From Listeria ivanovii subsp. ivanovii (GTDB lineage Bacteria; Bacillota; Bacilli; Lactobacillales; Listeriaceae), in NCBI RefSeq assembly GCF_900187025.1, contig NZ_LT906478.1, forward strand, positions 2,526,001-2,590,000: a stretch of DNA of 64,000 bases, read 5' to 3'. Below, in pieces: positions 27,904 to 38,019 of the stretch. The notes beneath the pieces were generated by a model. It saw nothing but the letters and a program-made list of their open reading frames with translations, was not told the origin of the DNA and did not search any database. Both the position numbers and the translations under genes were made by a program. The number at the start of each line of letters is the position of its first letter. Positions within the stretch are counted from its first letter, which is position 1.

Positions 27904-28350
27904 TTTATCACCTTACTATGCCTTTCTACTGAGTTACATTTTAGGTAATGCATGGTAACCATGAAGATGTACTGTTTGTGGACACAAAACTAAACTCACA
28001 ACACAAGCTTAATTATACCATGACAGTTTTTCATCTATAGGTTAATTACATTACATTTATATTTCAGGGTATGACAATATTTCCATTATTGTAATAGGAA
28101 ATTCGCTTATAATCACAATTTCCTTTTTTTAGTTGAATTTGTATTGACAAAAATAAAAAAGCACCGTCATCGGTCTTTTCCACTGCTAACATTGTAACTT
28201 GTTTTTACCCTAATTAACATTACAGGTAGATTAAAAATCATTACAGTTATCTTCAGCGGAATAGACCAATTGTACTAAAACAGCTTGAATACAACTAATA
28301 CAGGAAAATTAATTGTCATCAAACTGTCAAAAAAAGCAGAAAAAAAGTGA
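27904..28350. other. Long AT-rich intergenic region upstream of ftsE
   Basis: About 450 bases without a gene. It holds the predicted ftsE promoter, a 13-base odd palindrome CATGGTAACCATG (27951-27963), a short hairpin ACCG-TCAT-CGGT (around 28162-28173) with flanking A/T runs, and several TGTAAT/TGTAAC hexamers on either strand (28045-28055, 28090, 28193, 28219 and 28240). No open frame looks coding. Confidence 0.4.
28012..28020 (-). promoter_or_regulatory. Extended -10 promoter for ftsEX
   Basis: The minus strand reads TGGTATAAT, a perfect extended -10; no convincing -35 is present. It would give a 5' UTR of about 100 bases. Confidence 0.5.
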
Positions 28351-28398
28351 AAAAAACTACTACATGGAGACTCTTTTTGCCTCAATGTAGTAGTTTTT
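28351..28398 (-). terminator. Terminator after the YitT-family gene
   Basis: AAACTACTACAT and ATGTAGTAGTTT form a perfect 12-bp stem with a 19-base loop, and a T-run follows on the minus strand; the stem begins just past the stop codon. Confidence 0.88.
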
Positions 28399-29262
28399 TT
28401 AAGATGTAAAGCCTTCACCCATAACTTCGCTGGCGCTCATTACAACAACAAATGCTTCTGGGTCAATCTCTTTGATAACTTCTTTTAGTCTTGAAAATTC
28501 ACTTTGGGCAATAACACATAATAAAATTTGCTTATCATCTTCTGTGTACCCACCTTTAGCCGAAAGACGTGTGATTCCTCGATCAATTTTGAAAAGGATA
28601 GCCTGTCTAATCGCCTCTTGGTTTTCAGAAATTATAAATACGGTTTTAGATTGATTTAAGCCCACTTGTACTAGGTCGATTGTTTTACTCGTAGCAAAAA
28701 GACCGATAAGCGCATAAAGCCCGGATTCAATATCAAATACAAACATCGCCGAAATGACGACAAAACCATCAATTAAAGCTACGCAAATCCCTAATGTTAA
28801 GTGGGAATATTTGTGTAAAATTTGTGCAGCCACATCGGTTCCACCAGTCGAAGCTTTACCACGAAATACTATGCCAAGTCCCATTCCAACTAGAACACCA
28901 CCGAACAATGCTGCAACTAGTGGCTCGTGCGTCCAAGGCTCTAAATCTTGCGTTAAATAAACAAAGAATGGTAATAACATTGTACCAACAAATGTTTTCA
29001 AACCAAATTGGTATCCTAAAAAGAATAATCCTGCTAAAAATAGCGGAATATTAAATGCCCACTGAATAAACGCTGGATTCCAACCCGTTAAATAGTTGAT
29101 AATGGTACTGATTCCGCTCACGCCACCTGAAGCAACGTGATTGGGTAAAAGTAATACATTGAAAGCTAGCGCAATTAATGCGGCGCCGATAATAACATAT
29201 AAATACTCGATTAATTTTGCCATTGTTGGGGATAGAGGCTTTTTCTTTCGTTTATTTACCAT
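28399..29262 (-). CDS. YitT-family membrane protein (DUF161 + DUF2179)
   Basis: 287 aa with five to six membrane segments (about 15-175), then a cytoplasmic DUF2179 domain (about 220-280) of the PII-like/ferredoxin fold (KIDRGITRLSAKGGYTEDDK). The family has no established transport substrate. It starts three bases after the prfB stop, so it is probably cotranscribed with prfB. Confidence 0.83.
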   Translation of the reverse strand: MVNKRKKKPLSPTMAKLIEYLYVIIGAALIALAFNVLLLPNHVASGGVSGISTIINYLTGWNPAFIQWAFNIPLFLAGLFFLGYQFGLKTFVGTMLLPFFVYLTQDLEPWTHEPLVAALFGGVLVGMGLGIVFRGKASTGGTDVAAQILHKYSHLTLGICVALIDGFVVISAMFVFDIESGLYALIGLFATSKTIDLVQVGLNQSKTVFIISENQEAIRQAILFKIDRGITRLSAKGGYTEDDKQILLCVIAQSEFSRLKEVIKEIDPEAFVVVMSASEVMGEGFTS

Positions 29263-29265
29263 CTT

Positions 29266-30367
29266 TTATCCAATCCTAGAACGTAAATATGCATTAATAA
29301 AGTCGTCTAAATCCCCATCCATCACCGCTTGAATATTACCAGTTTCGTGATTGGTGCGATGATCTTTCACCATGGAGTAAGGATGAAAAACATATGAACG
29401 AATTTGGCTTCCCCAACCAATTTCCTTTTGTTCTCCACGAATTTCTGCTAGTTCTCGCTCTTTTTCTTCTTGTTCTTTTTGATATAGCTTTGTTTTTAAC
29501 ATTTTCATTGCTTGATCACGATTTTTAAGTTGTGACCGTTCAGATTGACAAGTAACCACAATCCCTGATGGAATATGCGTCATCCGAACTGCAGAATCTG
29601 TTGTATTAATATGTTGTCCACCAGCTCCTGTTGCACGGTACGTATCAATTTTTAAGTCATCTGGACGTACTTCAATTTCGATATCATCATCAAGTTCTGG
29701 CATCACATCTACTGAAACAAATGAAGTATGACGACGCCCTGATGAATCAAACGGTGAAATACGCACAAGACGATGAACGCCTTTTTCTGCTTTTAAATAA
29801 CCATATGCGTTGTGTCCTTTAATCAGTAAAGTTACGCTTTTAATTCCAGCTTCATCACCGGCTTGGTAATCAAGCATTTCTACTTTGAAGCCTTTTTTCT
29901 CAGACCAACGTTGGTACATTCGGAGTAACATCGAACCCCAGTCTTGAGATTCCGTTCCACCGGCACCTGGATGCAACTCTAAAATCGCATTATTCTTATC
30001 ATATGGATCACTTAACATTAATTTTAATTCAAACTCATTGATAGTCGCCATATAAGCAGTAATATCTTTTTCTAGTTCCGCTTGTAAATCTTCGTCCGCC
30101 TCTTCTTTTAAAAGTTCTAGGCTGATTTCCATGCTTTCTTGTTCTTCTTCTAAGGCATGAAAAGCTTGGTAAGTTTCTTTATAACCATTGGATTCATTGA
30201 TTACTTTCTGCGCAGCTTGCTGATCGTTCCAAAAATTCGGGTCTAACATTTGATCTTCTAACTCAGCAATTCGTACTTCCATGCTGTCTAAGTCAAAGAG
30301 ACCCCCTAAAGTCTTTGATTTGCTGTGCTGTTTTTTCTAATTCATTACGAATTTCTGCTAATTCCAT
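29266..30367 (-). CDS. prfB: Peptide chain release factor 2, programmed +1 frameshift
   Basis: RF2 recognises UGA and UAA. The gene starts at ATG 30367 and runs 24 codons to an in-frame UGA at 30295-30293. A +1 shift at CTT-TGA-C then joins it to the main frame, giving 366 aa. The shift site has the usual features: the internal Shine-Dalgarno AGGGGG (30307-30302), CTT slippery codon and UGA followed by C. In the main frame the SPF anticodon-like motif ([14 protein letters not shown]) and GGQ ([15 protein letters not shown]) identify RF2. The shift gives autoregulation: scarce RF2 means more frameshifting. Confidence 0.96.
30293..30307 (-). promoter_or_regulatory. prfB recoding site
   Basis: The minus strand reads AGGGGGTCTCTTTGA: Shine-Dalgarno-like AGGGGG, three-base spacer TCT, slippery CTT and stop UGA, followed by C. 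This matches the classic RF2 autoregulatory frameshift site. Confidence 0.95.
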
Positions 30368-30410
30368 TATTAATTCCACCTTTTTTGAATTTACTTAGAA
30401 ACTTTCATAG

Positions 30411-30441
30411 CAAAAAGCGCCGTCTTGCAGGCGCTTTTTTA
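30411..30441 (-). terminator. Terminator after secA
   Basis: AAAAAGCGCC and GGCGCTTTTT form a perfect GC-rich stem with loop TGCAAGAC and a following T-run. It insulates prfB from secA. Confidence 0.92.
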
Positions 30442-30452
30442 ATTGTTTCAAT

Positions 30453-32966
30453 CTATGCTTCTTTACCATGACAATTTTTATATTTTTTCCCACTACCACA
30501 TGGGCACGGATCATTGCGTCCAATATGTTGATCTTTACGAATCGGTTGGCGCTTCGCTTCTGGTTTACCTTCTGCCGGATTAACAGCTTCCCCTTTAGCC
30601 ACTTGCTCACGTTCAAGGTTTTGGCGAATTTCGGCTTTCATAATGTAACGAGCAACATCTTCATCGATAGAGGATACCATCGCTTCAAACATCTCGAAAC
30701 CTTCTGATTGGTATTCACGAAGCGGATCAATTTGACCATATGCACGAAGATGAATCCCGTCACGAAGATGATCCATCGCATCGATATGATCTACCCATTT
30801 CGTATCAACAACGCGAAGTAAAACGACTTTTTCAAATTCGTTAAATTCTTCTGGAGGTAATAGTGTTTCTTTTTCATCATATGCTGCTTTGACTTTATCT
30901 AAAATCAGATTTTGAATATCTTCACTTGTACGGTTTTGTAAATCTTCTAGAGTAATTGCTCCTTCTGGAAGTAAGTTGGCATCAATATAATCAATAATGC
31001 CTTGTAAGTTCCAATCTTCTTCAGGTTCTCGGCTAGAAGCATTGCTAGAAACGATGAAATTCACTGTACGTTGAATCATTTGATCAATGATTTCGCGCAA
31101 GCTGTTTTCTGCATTAATTACTTCATAACGTTGCTTATAAATAACTTCCCGTTGTTGGCGAAGTACATCATCATACTGTAGCACTTGTTTACGTGAATCA
31201 AAGTTATTTCCTTCAACACGTCTTTGTGCTGATTCCACTGCACGGCTAACCATTTTACTTTGAATTGCGTCTTCTGCCATACCAAAGCGTTCCATCATGC
31301 TCTTCATGTTATCCGAACCAAAACGGCGCATAAGTTCGTCTTCCATAGAAAGATAGAATTGGGTCACACCTGGATCACCTTGACGTCCAGCACGACCACG
31401 CAGCTGGTTATCAATACGACGTGACTCATGGCGCTCTGTACCTATTACAGCTAAACCGCCAACTTCAATCGTACCTTCACCAAGTTTAATATCAGTACCA
31501 CGACCAGCCATATTGGTTGCGATTACTACCGCACCTTTTTCACCAGCATGTTTAATAATATCTGCTTCACGTTCATGTTGCTTGGCATTCAGTACTTCAT
31601 GTTTAATGCCTTTGCGTTTTAATTTACTAGAAATAAGCTCAGATGTTTCAATTGCAACAGTACCAACAAGAACCGGTTGTCCTTTGGCATTTCGTTCTGC
31701 AATATCTTCCACTACAGCATTAAATTTCGCTTCAATTGTTGTAAAAATCAAATCCGGACGGTCGTCACGAATAATGACTTTATTAGTTGGGATTTCAATA
31801 ACACGCATATTATAAATATCGCGGAATTCTTCTTCTTCTGTTTTTGCAGTACCAGTCATCCCGGCAAGTTTTTTGTACATTCGGAAGTAGTTTTGGAATG
31901 TTATTGTAGCCATTGTTTTAGATTCATTTTGGATTGTTACGCCTTCTTTTGCTTCTAAAGCCTGATGCAAACCTTCACTAAAACGACGGCCTTTCATAAT
32001 ACGCCCAGTAAATTGATCAACAATTAACACTTCATCATCTTGCGCTACATAATCAACATCTAAACTCATTGTGTAATTCGCTTTAAGAGCTTGAGCAATA
32101 TGATGCAAAATAACCGTATTTTCTAAGTCAAACAGGTTGTCTACGTCAAAGTAGTTTTCCCCTTTTGTCATACCTTCTTCGGTTAATTGTACAGATTTAG
32201 TTTTCACATCAACTGTGTAATCTTCCTCTTCTGTCAAAGTACGAACGAATGTGTTAGCGCGAACATAAAGTATAGTTGATTTTTCAGCTTCTCCTGAAAT
32301 GATTAGTGGCGTTCTTGCTTCATCAACTAAAATGGAATCGACTTCATCAATAACTGCAAAAGCAAGTGGGCGCTGTACCATTTCTTCTTTGTAAACAACC
32401 ATGTTATCACGTAAATAGTCAAACCCTAATTCATTATTTGTGCTATAAGTGATATCACATGCATATGCTTCACGTTTTTCTGCACTAGATAGCGCATTTA
32501 AATTTAATCCAACAGAAAGTCCAAGGAAATTATATAAAACTCCCATTTCTTCAGCATCACGATGTGCCAAGTATTCATTGACAGTAACAACGTGCACCCC
32601 TTCACCAGATAGCGCATTTAAATAAACCGGTAGTGTAGCTGTTAACGTTTTACCTTCACCAGTTTTCATCTCAGCAATATTACCTTCATGAAGAACTATT
32701 CCACCCATTAATTGTACTTTAAATGGATATAGTCCAAGAGCACGTTTCGCTCCCTCTCTGGCTACAGCAAATGCTTCTACCAATAAATCATCTAGCGTTT
32801 CACCTTTTTGAACACGCTCTTTAAACTCTACTGTTTTTTCACGTAGAGCCTCATCAGAAAGTGCTGCTGTTTCGTCAGCCAAAGCAATGATTTCATCTGC
32901 TTTTCTTTCCAAATATTTAACATCTTTTTTTCCTGATTCAAAAATCTTTTTCAATAGTCCTGCCAT
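30453..32966 (-). CDS. secA: Preprotein translocase ATPase SecA
   Basis: 837 aa. It is the motor that drives proteins through SecYEG. NBD1 has Walker A MKTGEGKT (near residue 100) and the [12 protein letters not shown]alker B region; NBD2 has the [10 protein letters not shown] region and GRAGRQGD. The C-terminal zinc/SecB-type tail [16 protein letters not shown] has the CxC..C(H) ligands. Listeria also has a SecA2; the SEC-C tail and length identify this as the housekeeping SecA. It is a single-gene unit with its own terminator. Confidence 0.97.
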   Translation of the reverse strand: MAGLLKKIFESGKKDVKYLERKADEIIALADETAALSDEALREKTVEFKERVQKGETLDDLLVEAFAVAREGAKRALGLYPFKVQLMGGIVLHEGNIAEMKTGEGKTLTATLPVYLNALSGEGVHVVTVNEYLAHRDAEEMGVLYNFLGLSVGLNLNALSSAEKREAYACDITYSTNNELGFDYLRDNMVVYKEEMVQRPLAFAVIDEVDSILVDEARTPLIISGEAEKSTILYVRANTFVRTLTEEEDYTVDVKTKSVQLTEEGMTKGENYFDVDNLFDLENTVILHHIAQALKANYTMSLDVDYVAQDDEVLIVDQFTGRIMKGRRFSEGLHQALEAKEGVTIQNESKTMATITFQNYFRMYKKLAGMTGTAKTEEEEFRDIYNMRVIEIPTNKVIIRDDRPDLIFTTIEAKFNAVVEDIAERNAKGQPVLVGTVAIETSELISSKLKRKGIKHEVLNAKQHEREADIIKHAGEKGAVVIATNMAGRGTDIKLGEGTIEVGGLAVIGTERHESRRIDNQLRGRAGRQGDPGVTQFYLSMEDELMRRFGSDNMKSMMERFGMAEDAIQSKMVSRAVESAQRRVEGNNFDSRKQVLQYDDVLRQQREVIYKQRYEVINAENSLREIIDQMIQRTVNFIVSSNASSREPEEDWNLQGIIDYIDANLLPEGAITLEDLQNRTSEDIQNLILDKVKAAYDEKETLLPPEEFNEFEKVVLLRVVDTKWVDHIDAMDHLRDGIHLRAYGQIDPLREYQSEGFEMFEAMVSSIDEDVARYIMKAEIRQNLEREQVAKGEAVNPAEGKPEAKRQPIRKDQHIGRNDPCPCGSGKKYKNCHGKEA

Positions 32967-33143
32967 TTAAATTCTCCTCTACTGTTTTCGCTGTCTTCAC
33001 GCAGTTTCATCTATGATAACTTTCAGGAATTATCTTATTTTAAATATACAAACTAATTCTATCACTTATTAGATAAAATATACAACTGGTTATCTCTTTT
33101 TAATCAATAAAAATTAAAAAAAAGTCATATATTCTTCATCTTA

Positions 33144-33177
33144 ATAAAAAAATGGAAGCCAAAACCTGGCCCCCACT
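33144..33177 (-). terminator. Terminator after hpf
   Basis: TGGGGGCCA and TGGCTTCCA pair (two G·U) on the minus strand, followed by TTTTTTT. Confidence 0.82.
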
Positions 33178-33190
33178 CTTATTTATAAAA

Positions 33191-33754
33191 TTAATTTGTT
33201 TCAATTAAACCATATTTCCCATCTTTACGAGAATATACAATATTGGTGCCATTAGTTTCAGCATCTGTGTAAACGTAAAAACTATGTCCAAGTAAATTCA
33301 TTTGTAATACAGCTTCTTCACTATCCATCGGTTTTAATGAAAATTGTTTTGTTCTCACTATTTCAAGATCAAAATCTCCTTCATTATCTTCTGGTGGTGC
33401 ACTGCCGTTTACATCAGAATATGCAAAGTAGTCTCTTTCGGCACCTTTATCACGGAATTTACGATTTACTTTTGTTTTATGTTTACGAATTTGCCTTTCG
33501 AGTTTATCGACAATTAAGTCAATGCTTGCATATAAATCTCCACTTGTTTCTTCTGCACGTAGCACAAGATTTGGGAGCGGAATAGTCACTTCAACTTTCG
33601 CATTTTTATCGGAATATACTTTGAGATTAACATGTACGTTAGCGTCTGGTGTTTCCGTAAAATAACGTTCTAGTTTATCAATTTTCTTTTCAACGTAATC
33701 TCTAATCGGTTCTGTTACTTCAATATTTTCACCACGAATGTTGTACTTAAGCAT
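33191..33754 (-). CDS. hpf: Long ribosome hibernation promoting factor HPF
   Basis: 187 aa. The N-terminal HPF/RaiA domain (about 1-100, MLKYNIRGENIEVTEPIRDY and the basic helix LERQIRKHKTKVNRKF) binds the 30S decoding centre. The C-terminal domain (about 125-187; VRTKQFSLKPMDSEEAVLQM) dimerises to link two 70S into 100S ribosomes. Length marks it as the long form. ATG 33754 is preceded by GGAGG at seven bases; nine residues further upstream in frame are not needed. Confidence 0.95.
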   Translation of the reverse strand: MLKYNIRGENIEVTEPIRDYVEKKIDKLERYFTETPDANVHVNLKVYSDKNAKVEVTIPLPNLVLRAEETSGDLYASIDLIVDKLERQIRKHKTKVNRKFRDKGAERDYFAYSDVNGSAPPEDNEGDFDLEIVRTKQFSLKPMDSEEAVLQMNLLGHSFYVYTDAETNGTNIVYSRKDGKYGLIETN

Positions 33755-33793
33755 AGCAATTCCTCCTTTGAAATAAAACAAATAATGATAAAG

Positions 33794-33814
33794 AAGAGTA
33801 TTCTTCTTACTCTT
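33794..33814 (-). other. 5' UTR hairpin of hpf
   Basis: AAGAGTA-AGAAGAA-TACTCTT on the minus strand: a perfect 7-bp stem. It overlaps or abuts the predicted transcription start, so it would cap the 5' end of the transcript. Confidence 0.4.
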
Positions 33815-33843
33815 AGTCTACGTGAAAACGCCATGTTTTGCAA
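33815..33843 (-). promoter_or_regulatory. Sigma-A-like promoter of hpf
   Basis: The minus strand shows TTGCAA (33843-33838), a 17-base spacer and TAGACT (33820-33815). I did not find convincing sigma-B or sigma-H elements, although hpf genes are often stress induced. Confidence 0.45.
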
Positions 33844-33947
33844 CCATTTGCACAAAGAGTTAAGAAGCATTATTCCTCTTATCTTTATTTAGTATTTTAT
33901 TCCACTAATCTCGCTCTGGCAAACCTCTTTTAGCAGATAAATATCGA

Positions 33948-34604
33948 CTATCTAAATATTGTTACAGCAGTTACTTTTTTAACTCCTACTTTTTTTAATT
34001 CTTGGGATGCTAAATTGAGTGTACTGCCCGTGGTATAGATGTCATCAAAAAGAATAACCTCCGTTTGTTGGTATCTCCCTTCTTTTTGTAGATAAAAGAC
34101 TTGTTCTCTTTCCAAACGTTCTTTTCTTGTTTTCTTCGACTGCTTTTCTGAATGTTTTCTAGCCAAAAGTTCCTCGTATTTGATGCCTGCTTGTCTTAAC
34201 ATTCCGGTTGTTTGATTAAAGCCACGTTCTAATTTACGCTCTGTACTTACAGGAATGGGAACAACGATAGTATCGCCTTGAACCAAAAGTCTTTTAAGTT
34301 CATTTTGAAAGATAGCACCTATTACATAATCACCTTGAAACTTGTATCTTCTCATATAGGCTTTTGCAAAATCATTGTAGCGGTATAATGACTTATTGCT
34401 ATCTAGCGAAGATGACTTATTTTGGCAGTCTAGGCATGTTGTGTTGACCGATTCTTTGCTACAGATTTCGCACAGTGGCCCTTCTAGCGGCTCAAAATTA
34501 GCAAAACATTTACTGCAACATATTTGTTTTGTCTCGAACAACCATTTTATATGCCAACTAACTTCGACTTTTAGAGGTTGCAAGCATAACAAACAATTAT
34601 TCAT
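33948..34604 (-). CDS. comFC: ComFC-like amidophosphoribosyltransferase-fold competence protein
   Basis: 218 aa. N-terminal Cys4-type zinc motifs are present (CLLC, CCSKC, CEIC, CLDC within residues 1-60). A PRTase domain follows with the PRPP loop VILFDDIYTTGST (near 180). ComFC/ComF proteins are needed for DNA uptake in transformable bacteria. It overlaps the comFA 3' end by eight bases; comFB, present between them in B. subtilis, is absent. Confidence 0.9.
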   Translation of the reverse strand: MNNCLLCLQPLKVEVSWHIKWLFETKQICCSKCFANFEPLEGPLCEICSKESVNTTCLDCQNKSSSLDSNKSLYRYNDFAKAYMRRYKFQGDYVIGAIFQNELKRLLVQGDTIVVPIPVSTERKLERGFNQTTGMLRQAGIKYEELLARKHSEKQSKKTRKERLEREQVFYLQKEGRYQQTEVILFDDIYTTGSTLNLASQELKKVGVKKVTAVTIFR

Positions 34605-35916
34605 CTAGCATCCCCTCCGCTAAACCTAGTTGATTCATTCTTTCGATATGTCTGATAGCTTGGTTCATTTGAGATGTTTTTCCATAATGAAAGAAACAAA
34701 CATCTCCAGTTGGATGTGTCATCTTTCTTCCAGCCCGTCCAGAAATTTGAACAAGTGCCGCTTCTGTAAAAATGTTCTCCTCGCTTCCAAAAACTGCTAC
34801 TTGAACATCTGTAAACGTAACACCTCGTTCTAAAATAGTCGTAGTTAACAACAGCTGAATTTCCCCTTCTCGTAACCAGGCTACTTTTTCTTTTCGTTCC
34901 TCATCTGCTGAGTGAACCGTTACCGGCCGTTCAAAACCATACATCATTAAAGTATCTGCAAATTTATTCATAGCATCAATTTCTGGAAAGAAAATTAGTG
35001 CTGGTTGATTTTTTGATTCAGCTATTTTTATCCATTCAATAAGTTTAGGAGATATTTTTCCTTTATCCAATTTTTTCTTCCAAGGACCTATCCAACACAT
35101 TCTTGGTACAGGAAGCTTTCTTCGGTGATAGCGTGCTGGAATTTTCACGAAATGTCGTTTACCACTTACGCATTCTTGTTGCCACTTTTCTTCTGGAGTT
35201 GCTGTAATTACAATGGTCGTGCCTTCTTTTTTTCGTGCTTTATTTACCGCATATTCTAAAAATGGATCTTTGGCAAATGGAAATGCATCTACTTCATCGA
35301 TAAAAATCACCTGAAACGCATCGTAAAAACGAATTAACTGATGGGTCGTTGCTAAAACAAACTGTTCGTCTTGGTATTTATCTTCCGAGTCTCCGTATAG
35401 ACAAACTATTTCCACATTAGGAAAAACAGCTCTTAACCGCGGGTGTAATTCTAAACAAACATCAACTCTTGGAGAAGCCAGACATATCTTATAGCCTTGT
35501 TTTAAAGCAAAATCCATTCCTTCAAACAGCATTTCTGTTTTCCCTGATCCAGCAACTGCCCATAAGAGCATATCTTGCTTTTTTTCTAAAGTTGCTACAA
35601 CAGCATCAGATGCTTTTTTTTGGCCATTTGATAATGTTCCATTCCATACCAAAAAAGATTTTTGGCTTTCAGGTAGACACATCGTTCTTTGAAAGTATAG
35701 TTGCTGACAGACATTCATGCGTCCCATAACAATACAATTTCGACAATAAAGACAGTCCTCTTGACCACAATACGCGCAACTCATCTTTCCGAAAAATGCT
35801 GGATTAGTATTTCCACACCGAAAACACTTATTTTCGGAAATAGCGGTTACTTCTTCTAAACCCTCTGTATTTTCAAGTTCGTTTTCTTCGTATAATCTGC
35901 CTGGGAAAACATTCAT
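34597..35916 (-). CDS. comFA: DNA uptake ATPase/helicase ComFA
   Basis: 439 aa DEAD-like helicase, with N-terminal zinc-binding cysteines (CFRCGNTNP, CAYCGQEDCLYCRNC, about residues 30-65). Walker A is AVAGSGKTEMLFEG (near 120), Walker B FIDEVDAFPF (near 208), motif III ITATPE and motif VI QISGRAGRK (near 395). It drives single-stranded DNA uptake during competence. ATG 35916 is preferred over GTG 35922 because AGAGGTG is then seven bases upstream. No strong two-box ComK site was found in its upstream region. Confidence 0.92.
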   Translation of the reverse strand: MNVFPGRLYEENELENTEGLEEVTAISENKCFRCGNTNPAFFGKMSCAYCGQEDCLYCRNCIVMGRMNVCQQLYFQRTMCLPESQKSFLVWNGTLSNGQKKASDAVVATLEKKQDMLLWAVAGSGKTEMLFEGMDFALKQGYKICLASPRVDVCLELHPRLRAVFPNVEIVCLYGDSEDKYQDEQFVLATTHQLIRFYDAFQVIFIDEVDAFPFAKDPFLEYAVNKARKKEGTTIVITATPEEKWQQECVSGKRHFVKIPARYHRRKLPVPRMCWIGPWKKKLDKGKISPKLIEWIKIAESKNQPALIFFPEIDAMNKFADTLMMYGFERPVTVHSADEERKEKVAWLREGEIQLLLTTTILERGVTFTDVQVAVFGSEENIFTEAALVQISGRAGRKMTHPTGDVCFFHYGKTSQMNQAIRHIERMNQLGLAEGMLDE

Positions 35917-36080
35917 TACCACTCACCTCTATTTAGTTATACATGTTTTCGCTTATTTTTGCAGAAATGATTTTCTTGTTTTCCATATGTTTTATTATAG
36001 AAATCCCCTATTTTCTCTTAGCTGAAAACAAGACTTTCTGTACACTTACCTCCCATAAAAAAACAATTTTACCTCCTACG

Positions 36081-36119
36081 AAAAAAAGTTCCCCAGCTTC
36101 ACAACTGGAGAACTTTTTA
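36081..36119 (-). terminator. Terminator after degV
   Basis: AAAGTTCTCCAGTTGTGAAGCTGGGGAACTTT: the two arms pair over 12 bp with one mismatch, followed by T's. It overlaps the degV stop codon. Confidence 0.88.
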
Positions 36120-36968
36120 TTTAATTGACCAAGTTAACCCGAGAGCACCTGCACCAAGGTGAGTTCCAATTACAGGACCAAAATAACTTAATTCAAATTC
36201 TACTTCGGGAAATTTTGTTTCTAAATGTTTTCGCCACGTTTCACCTTTTTCAGGATCATTCCCGTGAATAACATAAGCTATTTCCGCGGATTTATTTTGA
36301 ATAGCTAATTCAAGAATATCTTCTATTCGCTTAAGAGCTTTCTTTTGTGTCCTTACTTTTTCAAACAGAACAATTTGCTTATCATTGAAATGAAGAATTG
36401 GCTTAATTTGAAGTAAGCTCCCCACAAGTGCTTGAGCCCCATTTAGGCGACCGCCACGTTGTAAATTATTCAAATCATCCACCATAAAATAAGCATCTTG
36501 CGCATGTTTTATTTTATCTAATTCTTTAATAATATTCTCGGCAGATTCATCTTTAAGTGCCATTTCAGCAGCTTTAAGCACAAGCATTCCTTGAGCCATA
36601 CAAGATAATTCAGAATCATAAGCAATAACATTTAAACCATCGATTCCTTCTCCTGCTGTTGCTGCATTTTGGAATGTTCCACTAATACCACTAGATAAAT
36701 GAATCGTAATCACCGTATCAAAGCCTTGTGATTTCAACGTTTCAAACAATTGAATGAACTCTCCTGGGGCTGGCTGAGAAGAAGTCGGAAGATTCCTAGA
36801 GACTTTTACCATTTCGTAAAAATCTGCTGTCGATAAATCTTCACCCTCGCGATAAGATTTTCCATCAATTATTACAGAAAGTGGCACGACATAAATTCTT
36901 AGTTGTTTCTTCGCTTCCTCTGGCAAATAAGTTGTGCTGTCCGTCACCACTGCTATTTTTCCGTTCAT
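36117..36968 (-). CDS. degV: DegV family fatty-acid-binding protein
   Basis: 283 aa two-domain DegV fold: an N-terminal VVTDSTTYLPEE strand-loop, then TSQPAPGEF and HLSSGISGTFQ motifs that bind the carboxylate of a fatty acid. Proteins of this family (FakB) deliver fatty acids to the FakA kinase. The name comes from its position beside degU, not from a link to DegU signalling. It starts 21 bases after degU. Confidence 0.88.
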   Translation of the reverse strand: MNGKIAVVTDSTTYLPEEAKKQLRIYVVPLSVIIDGKSYREGEDLSTADFYEMVKVSRNLPTSSQPAPGEFIQLFETLKSQGFDTVITIHLSSGISGTFQNAATAGEGIDGLNVIAYDSELSCMAQGMLVLKAAEMALKDESAENIIKELDKIKHAQDAYFMVDDLNNLQRGGRLNGAQALVGSLLQIKPILHFNDKQIVLFEKVRTQKKALKRIEDILELAIQNKSAEIAYVIHGNDPEKGETWRKHLETKFPEVEFELSYFGPVIGTHLGAGALGLTWSIK

Positions 36969-36989
36969 ATTTCCCCCCTGAGATTTTCT

Positions 36990-37676
36990 TTAGCGAATAT
37001 ATACCCAACCATGTTTAATTGCTGTTACCACTGCTTGAGTTCTATCGTTCACTTTCATTTTTTGTAAAATACTACTCACATGATTTTTAACTGTTTTCTC
37101 ACTAATGAAAAGTGTTTCACCAATCCCACGATTACTCTTTCCATCTGTAAGAAGTTGCAACACTTCGCACTCTCTATGCGTCAATATGTGTAATGGCATT
37201 TTGACTTCTGGTTGTTGATAACCATAGACACCTTGCGCAGTATTAGTGCTTGCTAAATGGCGATATTCGCGAATTAATTTAATTGCTACACGTGGATGAA
37301 TATATGCTCCACCATTATCTACTATTTTAACTGCTTCTACAAGTTCATGAGCGTCCATTTCTTTTAATAAGTATCCTACAGCTCCAGATCTAAGGGCTTC
37401 CGTCACATATTCATCTGTATCGTGAATAGTTAAAATGATTACTTTGATACTTGGAAATTGGCGCACTAACATTTCTGTCGCATCTAATCCATTAACAGTT
37501 GGCATATTAATATCCATTAAAACAATATCTGGTTTATATTCGCGAACTTTTGCTACGATATTTTTACCATTTTCAGCTTCCGCTACAACCTCAAAAGAAT
37601 CTTCCAATTCTAAAATCCGTTTGATACCTTCGCGAAACAACTGATGATCGTCTACAATCATGATTTTGAGTGCCAT
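36990..37676 (-). CDS. degU: Orphan response regulator DegU
   Basis: 228 aa NarL/FixJ type. The receiver has phospho-acceptor Asp55 ([14 protein letters not shown]). The C-terminal LuxR-type helix-turn-helix has [21 protein letters not shown] and [16 protein letters not shown]. In B. subtilis it is phosphorylated by DegS. No degS-like kinase is present next to it; the upstream 381 bases are non-coding. In Listeria DegU is known as an orphan regulator of flagellar genes and virulence. Confidence 0.95.
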   Translation of the reverse strand: MALKIMIVDDHQLFREGIKRILELEDSFEVVAEAENGKNIVAKVREYKPDIVLMDINMPTVNGLDATEMLVRQFPSIKVIILTIHDTDEYVTEALRSGAVGYLLKEMDAHELVEAVKIVDNGGAYIHPRVAIKLIREYRHLASTNTAQGVYGYQQPEVKMPLHILTHRECEVLQLLTDGKSNRGIGETLFISEKTVKNHVSSILQKMKVNDRTQAVVTAIKHGWVYIR

Positions 37677-37856
37677 AATGACTACTCCTCCTTCAATTAT
37701 CTATTTTCATCAAGCTAATTGCAATCGAAAACATCATCCTTTTTAGTAGCAAAACTGCTTAACCTTATAATCCCTGCCACAAATTGGCAAATAAACTTTT
37801 CTCTTTTAAGTACTATTTACTCAAACTAACCTATTTTCAGAACAAACTTCTTCTTC

Positions 37857-37862
37857 ATTATA
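37857..37862 (-). promoter_or_regulatory. Probable -10 of degU
   Basis: The minus strand reads TATAAT, with a poor -35 upstream. It would give a leader of about 175 bases. Confidence 0.35.
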
Positions 37863-37990
37863 CTGCATATCCCTAGAAAATTACTTCTATATGCCTATAA
37901 AGTACAACTGAAAACCAGTCTAAAGTAATAGTAGTTTTTATTATAACACGAATTTGCCACCACTTCACCCGCTGTACTCAGAAATATATC

Positions 37991-38019
37991 TATACAATCG
38001 CTTTACTTTCGGATAAAAT
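37991..38019 (+). promoter_or_regulatory. Sigma-A-like promoter of the yvyE-like gene
   Basis: TATACA, a 17-base spacer, then TAAAAT, 38 bases upstream of the start codon. Confidence 0.5.

Noticed and set aside
35923-36080. ComK box upstream of comFA
   Set aside because: AT-boxes such as GAAA-N5-GTTT and AAAA-N5-GATT are imperfect and have non-standard spacing.
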